In this document: positions 44,740-55,330 of the stretch, in pieces
Layout of the letters: each line of letters begins with the position of its first letter
How positions within the stretch are numbered: the first letter of the stretch is position 1
DNA from: Calamus simplicifolius
Taxonomy: Eukaryota; Streptophyta; Magnoliopsida; Arecales; Arecaceae
Assembly (NCBI GenBank): GCA_900491605.1
Contig: UESW01005041.1
Location: 458,432-522,431, forward strand
Length of the DNA: 64,000 nt
Reading direction: 5' to 3'
The notes under the pieces: generated by a model
Told to the model about the DNA's origin: nothing
Seen by the model: the letters and a program-made list of their open reading frames with translations, nothing else
The model's database searches: none
Made by a program: the position numbers and the translations under genes

Positions 44740-44844
44740 ATGGCGGAAACGGAGATGGCCTCAACCTTGCGAGGAGGATATTCCAACCTCCAGTCCTTCA
44801 TCAACTCCACAACCCCTTCCGTGCCGATGCGCACCCTCCCTAAG
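44740..44844 (+). CDS. First coding exon of a DUF789-like gene, arm B copy (partial)
   Basis: ATG at 44740 opens 35 codons ending exactly at AAG|GT (donor GT at 44845), phase 0. The peptide includes RGGYSNLQSFINSTTPSVP and ends RTLPK. The SNLxxFxxxTTPSVPxxxLPK pattern resembles the N-terminal motif of plant DUF789 proteins (function unknown). The intron begins with a long CT microsatellite and runs to at least 45456, where a Copia element is inserted; no downstream exon is present in this arm. A TATA-like TGTATATATATCAC lies at about 44320-44333, ~400 bp upstream, with the leader between. An in-frame GTG precedes the ATG but is not needed as a start. Confidence 0.55.

Positions 44845-44849
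<5 letters not shown>

Positions 44850-44880
<31 letters not shown>
44850..44880. repeat. (CT)n microsatellite at the intron start
   Basis: Alternating C/T run immediately after the splice donor; the arm-A copy has lost it with the exon end. Confidence 0.9.
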
Positions 44881-44885
<5 letters not shown>

Positions 44886-45457
44886 TTCTCTGTTCTCAAA
44901 ATCCCATCTTTTCCCCCTATCGCTCCTCTTTCTTCGTTTGCTGGCTTGTTTTGCTATTTTAATCGTGTTTGATCATCCTTCTCCAATGCCGATCGCTCGT
45001 TGCGTTGAGATTGTTCCTTTCTAATTCCTTTTCTATTCCCTTTCTTCTTGATTTAATTTGTATTTCTTATCGATATATATATATATATATGTTTCCCAGT
45101 GGTATGTATGTGTGTCTTGGAATAGACATGGAAGCATGATAGATTGATGGGGATTTATTTGGCATATTTGTTCAATCGAGGCCGGATACTTGGGACTAGT
45201 TGAGAGCAAACTTTCACTGAAGCTTTCTTAAATCCTGCCGTAGAATAGATTTTCATCTCTTCCATTGAAGCTTTATTAGAATGGTATTGGATTTTCTTTT
45301 TCCGTCTTGATGCGATCAGTGGCAATTTTAATTTGTTTCAAAACCCATTCTCCTTCCCTTCCCTTCCAGACTGAACCTTGTTTTTCTTCCTGGTCTTGAA
45401 TGTGTGAAAGCTAACCGTCACAAGATGACTTTGGTAATGGAGATCAAGTCAAGAAGA

Positions 45458-46106
45458 TGTTGGGAATACACCCTCAATCACCCTCAGAACAAATATGCGG
45501 AACGTGTTTTAATGAAAACTATGCGTGCACATCACAGAAAGATATACCGATCTACCATAATCACAGAATATGCGAATAAAATAAACACCACACAAAAACC
45601 AAATTTACGTGGAAAACCCCTCCAATGTGAAAGGAAAAACCACGGGAAAATTCGAGAGCACTTCACTAATCTTAATAAAAGATTACAACTTTTCTCCTAA
45701 TTTCTTTTTGCCCAAAAATCAGGAAACACTTCGAACTTAAAATAATAGTTGATGTACAAGAAGGATCTCACCAACATGTGGTTGCTCTTCCGTGCCCCCA
45801 AATCTGCCCTCAGACTCGTCCGTATCGACCTCCTGAGGTTGCACAGGATTTTTCCCAAGCCTGGGCTTCTCTGGATCTCTCTCAGGCCGCACACCGCTCT
45901 CTCCCCAATCTGGGATTTTTCTTCTCTTGTATCTCCACATACGGATCTCTCTCCCCCTACTTTATTTCGGGTTTGTTTCCCTTTTTTTAAAAAACAGCTC
46001 CGTAACAAACTGTGATGCAGTTTGTTATCATGGGCTCCGTAACAAACTGTGATGCAGTTTGTTATCATGGGCCGGTTCCCTCCCCACGTGGAGGGAGCAC
46101 CCAACA
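45458..46106 (-). repeat. 3' LTR of the Copia element (649 bp)
   Basis: TGTTGGGAATACACC to GAGCACCCAACA; collinear with 50329-50955. Near 46000-46075 it contains a local duplication of CTCCGTAACAAACTGTGATG, present in both LTRs. Confidence 0.95.
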
Positions 46107-46122
46107 ATATCTCCCCCTCCCG
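46107..46122 (-). other. Polypurine tract of the Copia element
   Basis: Minus strand CGGGAGGGGGAGATAT abutting the 3' LTR. Confidence 0.85.
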
Positions 46123-46123
46123 A

Positions 46124-48779
46124 CTACGTGGGGAAATCCACCAAGCCTGCTTTCTTTCTACAAGCTTCAACCTTCTTGATAGGTAATGACTTTGTCATTA
46201 TATCTGACCCATTATCATCTGTATGGATCTTCTCCAACAGCAACTGCTTCTCTTCCAGGACCTGTCTGATCCAGTGATAACGCATATCAATGTGCTTCGA
46301 CTTGGAGTGAAAAGTCGGATTCTTGCTCAGGTGAATAGTGCTCTGATTGTCACAATAGACCACATAAGTATCATGTCTAACACCCAGCTCCTGAAGAAAT
46401 CTCTTCAGCCACAATATCTCCTTGCATCCTTCTGTCACTGCTATGTACTCGGCCTCTGTGGACGATAATGCAACACACTTCTGTAACTTGGACTGCCATG
46501 AAATTGCACCTCCTGCAAATGTAACCAAGTAACCGGATGTGGACTTCCTGGAGTCAACATCTCCTGCCATATCTGCATCTGTATATGTCTGTAACACAGG
46601 TTCTCCCTGTCCATAACAAAGACTCAAGCTAGTTGTACCTCTCAAGTACCTCATGATCCACTTGACTGCTGCCCAATGCTCCTTTCCTGGATTCGCTAGA
46701 AACCTGCTTACTAAGCCAACTGCATATGCTAAGTCTGGTCGGGTACAGACCATAGCATACATAAGACTACCCACGGCTGAGGCATAAGGGACTCTCTTCA
46801 TCTCCTGCTTCTCTTCCTCTGAGGCTGGGCTCTGCTCTGAACTCAGCTTGAAGTGTCCAGCTAGTGGACATGCCACTGACTTGGCATTGCTCATGCTGAA
46901 TCTCTGAAGCACCTTCTCTATGTATTTCTTCTGGGACAACCATAACCTGCATGCTGTCTATCCCTGAATACATGCATCCCCAATATTTGTTTCACTGGCC
47001 CCATATCCTTCATATCAAAAGCTTTCCCTAACTCCTTCTTCAGTGTGACAATCTTGCTGGTGTCCTGCCCAACAATCAACATATCATCCACATATAGAAG
47101 GATGATAAAATCACCTCCAGGGAACCTTCTAATGAAGACACAATGATCTGTGGTTGTTCTTTTATAACCAACCTGTACCATGAAAGCCTCAAACTTTCTG
47201 TACCACTGCCGGGGCGCCTGCTTGAGACCATACAGACTCTTTCTAAGTCTGCACACCATGTGCTCCTTGCCTTTCACCTTGAAACCTTCAGGCTGCTCCA
47301 TATAGACCTCTTCCTCTAAGTCACCGTGCAAGAATGCTGTCTTCACATCCAACTGCTCTACCTCCATGTTCATGCTAGCTGCCAATCCTAACACCGTCCT
47401 GATTGAGGTCATCTTCACTACTGGAGAAAATATCTCATCGAAATCAACTCCCTTCTTTTGTGCAAAGCCCTTCACAACTAGTCGTGCTTTATATCTAGGC
47501 TGTGAGCTTTTCTCTTCTGCCTTTACCTTGTAGACCCACTTGTTTCTGAGTACCTTTCTCCCCTTGGGCCTAGCTACCAAGTCATATGTATGATTATGCA
47601 GAAGAGAGTCCATCTCCTCCTGCATAGCTCTCTGCCACTGCTCCCGCTGCTCACTGACATGGGCCGCCTCATATGACTCTGGCTCATCTGCATCTGTCAA
47701 CATGATATATTCATGCACTGAATACCGACTAGATGGTTGCCTTGCTCTCGTGGATCTCCTCACCTCTGTCGGTAGCTCCTCCTCAGGGATCTGAATCTCC
47801 TGATATGTATCCTCAATAGGTGTAGGCTGCTGCTCATCTGCACCCTGTACTGGCTGTTTCTCTGGCTCATCTGCATGAACTGCTGGAGGACTGACAGGCT
47901 CTATATCTACTGGGCCATACATATCTGACTCAGACTGATGCTCTGCCCTCTTGATGTCTTCTATGGTTTGATCCTCATAGAATATGACATCTCTGCTCCT
48001 GACTACCTTCCTATCAACTGGGTCCCACAGCTTATAGCCAAACTGCTCATCACCAAACCCCAGAAGATACATTGTCTTGTCTTGTCATCTAACTTTGTCC
48101 TCTCATCCTTAGGCACATGCACAAATGCCCTGCAGCCAAAAATCCTTAGATAATCATATCTGACATTCTTGCCTGTCCACACCTTCTCTGGCACCTCTCC
48201 ATCTAGAGCTGATGAGGGAGATCTATTTATCAAATAACATGCTGTCTGGACTGCCTCCCCCCAAAAGCTCTTGGGCAACTTGGACTGGGAGAGCATGCAC
48301 CTGACTCTCTCCACTATTGTCCTGTTCATTCTCTCAGCTACTCCATTCTCCTGTGGAGTCTTTGGCACTGTTTGCTCATGTCTGATGCCTTGTGCTCTGC
48401 AGTACTGGTGAAAGACTCCTATGTACTCTCCCCCATTGTCTGTACGAATGCATCTCAACTTCTTTCCTGTCTGCCTCTCCACAAGCCTGTGAAAAAACTC
48501 AAAAACTGCTGCCACCTGGTCCTTGGACTTTAAAACAAAAACCCACACCTTTCTGGAAGCATCATCTATAAATGTGACGAAATATGAGGCTCCTCCTAAG
48601 GTCTTCTCCCTCATGGGTCCACACACATCTGAGTACACTTGCTCCAAAAGGCCAGTCTTCTTCTTGGAGCTACTCTGAAATGTCACCCTGTGCTGCTTAC
48701 CCACCACACAGTGGGTACAATCACTGAGAACTCTATCCTGTATCTCTGGTAAGACCCCTGCCCTGACGAGAGTTTGCAA
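46124..48779 (-). pseudogene. Copia pol: integrase, reverse transcriptase, RNase H (two frameshifts)
   Basis: Three long adjoining frames. Integrase (48003-48779): CTHCVVGKQHRVTF zinc end, YSDVCGP with the first Asp, RTDNGGEYIGVF with the second Asp, PQENGVAERMNR with the catalytic Glu. Reverse transcriptase (46918-48072): NKWVYKVKAEEKSSQPRYKA, VEQLDVKTAFLHGDLEEEVY, LLYVDDMLIVG active site. RNase H (46124-46939): PDLAYAVGLVSRFL, YTDADMAGDVDSRKSTSGYL, SSTEAEYIAVTEGCKEILWL, VYCDNQSTIHLSKNP. Frame changes near 48060 and 46930 interrupt what should be one polyprotein; all catalytic motifs look intact. It would copy element RNA to DNA and integrate it. Confidence 0.95.
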
Positions 48780-49171
48780 TCATGCTCTGCTGCAGTATCA
48801 TGCTCTGCTGCGCATACCTCTCCCCTAACCAAACTGGACTGCAACTTGTATAATGTGCATGATCTCTGTCCTTTGGTAATCACCATAGCACCTTTGATTA
48901 ACTTCCATTGATCTCCCCCAAACTGGCTAACATATCCCTCTTCATCTAGCTTGCCTGCTGAGATGAGATTCATCCTGAGATCTGGAACATGTCTGACCTC
49001 TTTGAGTATCAATCTGCTGCCTTCACGGGTCTGGACCACTACTTCTCCTATCCCACATATTTTGGAAACACCATTGTTTCCCATTCGGATCACACCAAGA
49101 TCACCTATCCTGTAGGATGTGAAGAACTCTCTCCTGGGTGTGGCATGATAAGAAGCTCCAGTATCCACCAC
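48683..49171 (-). pseudogene. Copia protease and pre-integrase region
   Basis: MVDTGASYHATPRREFFTSY gives the retropepsin active site as DTGA. KICGIGEVVVQTREGSRLIL and LKEVRHVPDLRMNLISAGKL follow the usual pattern, then LYKLQ before the pre-integrase zinc domain. A frame change near 48780 separates it from integrase. Confidence 0.85.
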
Positions 49172-49324
49172 CCAATCAACCTGATTTGATGTGGTGGCTA
49201 AGCACTGATCAACACATTCTGTAAATAGAATGATGTCTTCTCCTGAGGCAACTGCTGCTACCTCTCTATCTTTCTTATCTTCTGCCTTACCGCCTTCATT
49301 GTTCTTCTTCTTTAGCAGTCTACA

Positions 49325-49761
49325 TTCACTTTTGTAGTGTCCTTTCTTATGACAATGGTAGCATTCGATTTCCTTCCTTGGTCTGGATTTGCTTCTGCCT
49401 CTGTTGTTTTCTTTTCTAGTAAACTGTCTCCCTCTGCCCTCTGTGACAAGTACATCTATCTGTGTTTGAGACTCTCCAGTTCCCTTCCTTCTTTCCTCCT
49501 ATTGAGCAAGCTGCTAGTAGCCTGACTCATGGTGATAACTCCNTTCACTTTGTAGTGTCCTTTCTTATGACAATGGTAGCATTCGATTTCCTTCCTTGGT
49601 CTGGATTTGCTTCTGCCTCTGTTGTTTTCTTTTCTAGTAAACTGTCTCCCTCTGCCCTCTGTGACAAGTACATCTGTCTGTGTTTGAGACTCTCCAGTTC
49701 CCTTCCTTCTTTCCTCCTCATTGAGCAAGCTGCTAGTAGCCTGACTCATGGTGATAACTCC
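49325..49761. repeat. 218-bp tandem near-copies separated by a single N (assembly join)
   Basis: 49325-49542 and 49544-49761 are the same stretch of gag (zinc knuckle to ...GTGATAACTCC), differing by a T in a homopolymer, a missing C and single bases. The only N of the window is between them at 49543. The duplication lies wholly inside gag and doubles the zinc-knuckle segment. It looks like two contig ends that overlap but were not merged. Confidence 0.9.
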
Positions 49762-50352
49762 ATCAGGGGCGGAGTTACTCAATGACACCACCAGTGTCTC
49801 CCAACTATCAGGTAGAGAACTCAACAACAGGAGTGCCTGAAGTTCATCTTCCATAAGCATCTTCATTGTGGCCAGCTGGTTCACAATGCTCTTCATCTCA
49901 TTTAGGTGCTCTGCAATTGATTTTCCCGGCTTGTACTTCAGATTTACAAGCTTTCTGATTAAGTATGCTTTGTTTCCGGCAGTTTTCCTCTCATACAACC
50001 CTTCTAACTTCTTCCATAGTTCATAGGCTGAGGTTTCATTTGAAATATGATGGAATACTGTGTCATCCACCCATTGCCTGATGACACTGATTGCTTTTCT
50101 ATCCATAGTAGCCCAATCTTCATCATCATATTTTTCTGGCTTCTCTCCCATCTTCTCAATCGGCTTGGCTAAATCTTTGCAATACAAGAGATCCATCATC
50201 TTTGGTTTCCAAATCAACCAATTACTGCCATTGAGACTAATCATCCTGCTAGTATTAGTGGTAGAATCCATCTGTGGCACGCTCAAATAATTTGTTCTGG
50301 GCTTGCAACCTTGCTCTGATACCACAATTGTTGGGAATACACCCTCAATCAC
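49330..50352 (-). pseudogene. Copia gag, carrying the N-containing duplication
   Basis: Reads MDSTTNTSRMISLNGSNWLI onward: UBN2/gag-type domain with YELWKKLEGLYERKTAGNKA, IAEHLNEMKSIVNQLATMKM and LLLLSSLPDSWETLVVSLSN. A basic linker (RGRSKSRPRKE) leads to the zinc knuckle ECYHCHKKGHYK. The start codon ATG is at about 50271; the few codons upstream belong to the leader. Apart from the probable assembly duplication around 49543 the frame is open. Confidence 0.85.
50313..50324 (-). other. Primer-binding site of the Copia element (initiator-Met tRNA type)
   Basis: Minus strand TGGTATCAGAGC, four bases inside the 5' LTR. Confidence 0.9.
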
Positions 50353-50955
50353 CCTCGGAACAAATATGCGTGCACAATCACAGAAAAATATACCGATCTA
50401 CCACAATCACAGAATATGCGGAATAAAAATAAACACCACACAAAAACACCAAATTTACGTGGAAAACCCCTCCAATGTGAAAGGAAAAACCACGGGGCAA
50501 ATTCCGAGAGCACTTCACTAATCTTAATAAAAGATTACAACTTTTCTCCTAATTTCTTTTTGCCCAAAAATCAGGAAACACTTCGAACTTAAAATAATAG
50601 TTGATGTGGGTACAAGAAGGATCTCACCAACGTGTGGTTGCTCTTCCGTGCCCCCAAATCTGCTCTCAGACTCGTCCGTATCGACCTCCTGAGGTTGCAC
50701 AGGATTTTTCCCAAGCCTGGGCTTCTCTGGATCTCTCTCAGGCCGCACACAGCTCTCCCCCAATCTGGGATTTTTCTTCTCTCGTATCTCCCACATACGG
50801 ATCTCTCTCCCCCTACTTTATTTCCGGGTTTTTTCCCTTTTTGAAAACAGCTCCGTAACAAACTGTGATGCAGTTTGTTATCATGGGCTCCGTAACAAAC
50901 TGTGATTCTGTTTGTTATCATGGGCCGGTTCCCTCCCCCCGTGGAGGGAGCACCC
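50329..50955 (-). repeat. 5' LTR of the Copia element, outer 4 bases missing
   Basis: Matches 45458-46106 from TGTTGGGAATACACC to GGGAGCACCC, then changes abruptly to TTCGGTCATC. Confidence 0.95.
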
Positions 50956-51197
50956 TTCGGTCATCATTTAAGAGATTGGTAAATTCAACTAGACGGGAGC
51001 CGTCGCCACAACCAATGACCCAGCCAAATGCCAAGAAACAAGAAGGCCTTCGTCGAAATATAAAACCTAAAGAAACAGCCGAACATGAGTAAAGATCAAA
51101 GATAGAAAGATACACATCATCGCCAAAGCATTAAAACGTTTAAATCAACACAACAAAGCCCACTAAATCCCGCAAACCCACATTAATCTTCGTCCAT
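50956..51197. other. Junction sequence between Copia and the histidine-kinase region
   Basis: Does not match arm A beyond 696, nor any other part of the window I could find. No gene recognised; may be upstream intron or leader of the kinase pseudogene. Confidence 0.4.
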
Positions 51198-51378
51198 GTG
51201 GGTAATAAATCACAAGCGGATGATCAACACCATGCCGCTACGTCTATTTCCTGCACAACAACTCATGGAGACCATGCAGGACGTTATGGTGCTGCTGATC
51301 ATCATCTATCCGATGCTACTACTATTATTTGAGCATTTCAGGCACAGAATACAAGTTTGGTTGTGAGGAACTCGACAT
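51198..51378 (+). pseudogene. Possible sensor-domain exon of the CKI1-type kinase
   Basis: A frame containing AFQAQNTSLVVRNSTFLEPD ends at a GTATAT donor-like site near 51388. Its position, one intron before the membrane-segment exon, and its Asn/Ser-rich extracellular look fit the sensor part of CKI1-type kinases. The frame has an in-frame stop just upstream. Weak assignment. Confidence 0.35.
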
Positions 51379-51515
51379 TTCTGGAGCCCGACTGGTATAT
51401 ATATATATGGTTAATATTAATTGAGAGATATGCTTTGATGCATGCATGCATGCACCAATTTCATTTTATTTAATTAGAATTCGTTTTTTATTTTGTCCAT
51501 CTAATTAATTAACAG

Positions 51516-53667
51516 GTATCAGTTGTGGCCTTTGCCAGCAATAGAAGTACTGTAGCCACCATCCGGAGCATGAGGCTCATAATTCTTCAGCTAGAGTCAT
51601 TCATGGTTCTCGATGCGATCATCGGAAGTTATATAATATTACGATTATTCAGAAGGTCGCTAGTACGAGAGACATTGCTGCGTGCAAGCCTCATCAAGCA
51701 AAAAGAGAAGCTTCAGCTGGCGGAGAGGATTTAAGAAAAAGAGTTTGGCATTTGCTTGCGCTAACCACGACGTTCGTAATTCTCTAGCTGGCTTCACTGG
51801 TTTAATAGAATTATGCCATGCTGATGCGCCCAAGAACTCTGCGTTGGACAAACACTTGGAGCAAATGAATATTGGTGCATCAAACCTTTTAGGTATGTTG
51901 ATTAGATAGAAACCATGACATTTTTTTTAACTAAATCGATCTCCTCCCATCTAATTATTTATTTTAAGTTCATCTCTTCAATATGAATTCATGTTCCTAG
52001 TCATTCTTCATGTCTGACGTTTAGATCATTATGTAATAAAGTAATGCTACTGACAAATAAAGTATTGTTTGATTCCCAGAGATACTAAATACAATTCTTG
52101 ATACGAGTAAACTGGAAGCAGGAAAGATGCAATTAGAAGAGGCTGAATTCGACATGGCACAACTTATTGAAGAGTCGGCCGATATGTTTCATGTTGTGGC
52201 TCTTAAGAAAGGTCTGGAGGTGATTTGGGATCCTTGTGATTGCTCTGTTCTTAGACTATCAAAAGTCAAAGGAGATAGCAGGCGACTTAAACAGATTCTA
52301 CATAATTTGCTGGGAAATGCAGTGAAATTCACAAATGAGGGACAAGTGGTTGTGTGTGCTTGGGCGGCTAAGAAGCCTAGTTTTGAAAATTTGAAACCTT
52401 CCCGTATAAATATTGGGTTGTCTATCAAGGAGTTTTCGAAAGATCGAGATGCTGAAAAGGATTTAGAGACTCTTAATTCTATTAAGCATAACAGATTCTG
52501 TTGAATTTATATTTGAGATAGACGATACTGGTATAGGAATCCCTAGGAACAAGAAGGCTTCTGTCTTCGAAAGTTATGTGCAAGTCATTGAATCAGCTGT
52601 GGACGACGTGAAGGTACCGGTATGGGACTTGGAATTGTTCAATCCTATGTAAGCAAATTTTACAGTTAAGACTGTTTAGTATTAAATTTACACTTGCTTT
52701 CTTTACGAAACAAGGTTTGCAATTTTTTTGAAATTTTGTAATGCATGTTCAACTTTCTTGTGTATGTTCTTTTTCTTTGCTAAGTTTCTTTCTTTATTTT
52801 ATCTTGACTGCGTCTGTTCTTCCAATTGATATCCCCATTATTTTTTTTTCGAGGTACGTTTGATGGGCGGGGAGATCAACATTCAAGATAAAGAACGTGA
52901 TGAAAGAGGAACGTGCTTTAGATTCAACATATTTCTAAAATCAAATGACAGTTTTTGATGGTGATGGAGAGGATAGAAATATTGGCAACAGTGGCACATT
53001 TGCTGCTGGTATTCAACGTACTGAGAAAAATAACACTGTCCAATCAAATATTCGAGCCATGGCATTCAGAAGAAGTCTGAAGATTGAAGACATTCACTCT
53101 TTGCTTTTGGTTCAAGGGGATGAAACAAGAAGAATTTTGCAAAGATGGATGGAGGGTCTTGGAATTAAAGTATGGACAATTCTGCAGCTGGAGCTTGTAC
53201 ATCCTACTCTTGAAAAAATTAAGCACAACCTCAGTTCTTCGAAAAGGTTTGATTCCATATCACTAGGCATTTCCTTGGACAAAACAACATCCAGAACCTA
53301 CAATACAGAAAAAGAAGTGAATCTTAGTGTTGAAGAAGAGGCTGATCAAATTTTGCCCATCGCTACTAAGAAAGATCACAAACGGACAAGTGTTAGAGGC
53401 TCATCCACTTATGTCATAGCCATTATTGATTCGAGTTACGGAAATATCCCAGAGATGTGGCTCAATCTTGAAGAATTTTACCAGTAGCATGGTAACATTC
53501 AATGCAAGATTGTTTGGTTAGCCAGTTCCAAAACTCCTAGCACAGGATCAAGAATATCTAAGGAGACAGACAATTTGTGATCTTCTGTTAGAAAAGCCAA
53601 TACATGGTTCTCGCTTATATGCACTTCTGAAACTTCTACAAGAGTTTGGAGGAACAAATGAAGGTTC
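51516..53667 (+). pseudogene. CKI1-like: CKI1-type hybrid histidine kinase, decayed and interrupted
   Basis: Exons: 51516-51892 (after AACAG) with a membrane segment (LDAIIGSYIILRLF), LLRASLIKQKEKLQLAER and the H-box ANHDVRNSLAG (phospho-accepting His codon 51766-51768); 52080-52648 with ILDTSKLEAGKMQLEEAEFD, the N-box LLGNAVKFTNEGQ, FEIDDTGIGIP and GTGMGLGIVQS; 52854-53667 with VRLMGGEINIQDKERDERGT, LLLVQGDETRRILQRWMEGL and LLQEFGGTNEG. The splice joins keep frame. Lesions: frameshifts near 51732, 52490, 52950 and 53560, and a TAG at 53485. A Copia element is inserted at 53668; only ~25 bases of kinase-like sequence follow it, and no receiver domain is seen. Intact family members are plasma-membrane or ER cytokinin-pathway kinases, active in female gametophyte development. 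Confidence 0.85.
53663..53667. other. Target-site duplication GGTTC, left copy
   Basis: Matches GGTTC at 59487-59491 after the Copia element. Confidence 0.95.
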
Positions 53668-54233
53668 TGTTAATGTTCGGCCATTTTTCCAAACGCCAAC
53701 GATGTTAAAAAAAAAAAAAAACCCAAACGTTCAGCCGTTTGAAAACCAAACGACCAAACGTTCAGCTGTTTTAAAAATAAATTGCCTAGCCATTTAAAAA
53801 AAAAACGTATGACCGTTTTTTAAAAAAAAATCTATAAATAGATTTCAAAGGATGAAAATTTAGAGACAACAACAACAATTCTACATTTCATTATTTTTGT
53901 TCTTCGAAGATTGTGTTGGAGATCGCTGATCGCGTCCGTTGAGATCGTGCCACCGACGGATGTAGGAATCTGGCTTCCAGGTTGTACCTTGGAGGAGAGT
54001 TGAGGTTCTATTTTCTTCGCACAAGAAGGAGAACCAGTTCTCCTTTAGGGCAGTGGTGTAAACCGCCTCCCAGGCCTGATTCTTGACTTATTTTTATTTT
54101 GAGATATTTTTTTTGAATATAATCTGCCTCGCACACACCACAGATATTTTTTTTAATATACATACATATATATATTTATGTATACTAATATATTCCTAGT
54201 TGCAAGCATGAAGAAATCAATATGTTTTTAACA
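53668..54233 (+). repeat. 5' LTR of the Copia element (566 bp)
   Basis: TGTTAATGTTCGGCC to TTTTTAACA. It opens with imperfect repeats of AAACGTTCAGCCGTTT / CCAAACGACCAAACG. A TATA box TATAAATA is at 53833-53840. Confidence 0.95.
53833..53840 (+). promoter_or_regulatory. TATA box in the Copia 5' LTR
   Basis: TATAAATA; the same motif is at 59090-59097 in the 3' LTR. Confidence 0.6.
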
Positions 54234-54443
54234 ATCTAAAGGAGAACTCGTGCAAATTAATTATAATTATTTGCATTGCATATTTAATATATATTTAATT
54301 TTCTTTTAGTTGTAGCAAAATATCTTGTTCTCTTGTTGTGAAAAAAAAGGAAAAGAAAAAAAATATTTGAATTATTCAAATAATTTTGTAACAAAATTAT
54401 TTTCATTTTTCAGATCTTCCTCTCTGAATCTAGCTTGGACCAT

Positions 54444-55330
54444 ATGGCAACCCTTAGGGATAACATGGTTAGTCTTAGACTGAAAAAATTTGATGGATCC
54501 CATTTTAGGAGGTGGCAAAGCCAAATGAAGTTTTGGCTAACTACCTTAGGTCTTTGGTCTGATTGACAAATCATCTACCAGTTCCTCTAGCACAATGTCA
54601 ACCACTACCTCTGAAGAGGATTATCTATGTAAAGGTAGAATCCTTAGTGCCCTATCCGACTCACTCTATGACATTTACCTATCGACAAAAAATTCAAAGG
54701 AATTATGGGATAACCTTGAGTCTGAATATGGACTTGATGATGCTGGAATAGAACAATTCAATACTGCATCATTCCTTAGATTCAATATGGTAGATGACAT
54801 GCCTATAAATGACCAAATTCATAAATTCCAAGAATACCTTAGGAAACTTCAGGCCAATGAAGGCAAATTCTCTGAAGGTTTTAAAGTTTCCAGCCTACTT
54901 GATAAAATGCCTCCTTGGAATGGCTTTGTCAAAAGTCAGCTTCAAAAACAAGGAGAGCTAACGTTGGCTCAACTTCTAAACTCAATCAGGATAGAAGACC
55001 AATATAGGTCTAAAACCCTTCAAAATAAAACTCCAAGTGTCCAAGCCAATCTAACCGAATAACACCAGACCAACAACAATTCTAAACGAAGGTCAAAACC
55101 TAAATTTCAATCGAACCTCCAAAAACAATCAAACCAACCCTACCATCCTAAACCAAACAAGTTCAAATCCAAGGGTGAAACCTTTAAAACCCACAATACT
55201 AGACCTAGCCAGCCAACCCAAGGTCCAAGTAAAAGATTCTGTTTCGTGTATGGGAGGACAAATCATCTAGCGAGAGACTGCTTTTATCGAAAAAGGGAGC
55301 CCTTTCACAAACCTTATGTTTCCTCCAGAC
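54444..55330 (+). pseudogene. Copia gag, broken
   Basis: ATG at 54444 opens MATLRDNMVSLRLKKFDGSH with RRWQSQMKFWLTTLGLWS, then a TGA. Reading resumes at 54595 (EEDYLCKGRILSALSDSLYD and ELWDNLESEYGLDDAGIEQF) to a TAA at 55060. The zinc knuckle near 55240 reads CFVYGRTNHLARDC: the second Cys is Tyr, so metal binding would be lost. Confidence 0.85.

Larger units (their letters stand above)
39775..45456 (+). repeat. Arm B of the large inverted repeat (partner 697-10802)
   Basis: Reverse complement of arm A, from within the Copia integrase to the first intron of the DUF789-like gene. It retains the CACTA-empty site near 41810 and the complete gene exon. It lacks ~1.0 kb of arm A (join near 44020) and has a ~65-bp extra piece near 43515-43575. 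A compound microsatellite (TA, GA, TG and CG runs) lies at about 40513-40565. It ends at a Copia element inserted at 45458. Confidence 0.9.
45458..50955 (-). mobile_element. Tork/Tnt1-like Copia retrotransposon, right end clipped
   Basis: LTRs at 45458-46106 and 50329-50955, primer site, polypurine tract and gag-PR-INT-RT-RH in Copia order on the minus strand. The left LTR has perfect TGTTGGG...CCCAACA ends; the right LTR stops at CACCC and lacks the last four bases (AACA). No target duplication of GAAGA (45453-45457) is found after 50955, so sequence has been deleted at the right junction. The internal region has a few frameshifts but is much better preserved than the other Copia elements here. 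Confidence 0.95.

Noticed and set aside
45400..45700. Frame spanning the gene intron and Copia LTR as a fusion protein
   Set aside because: It simply reads across the insertion junction at 45457/45458 and its codons come from LTR sequence repeated at 50329.
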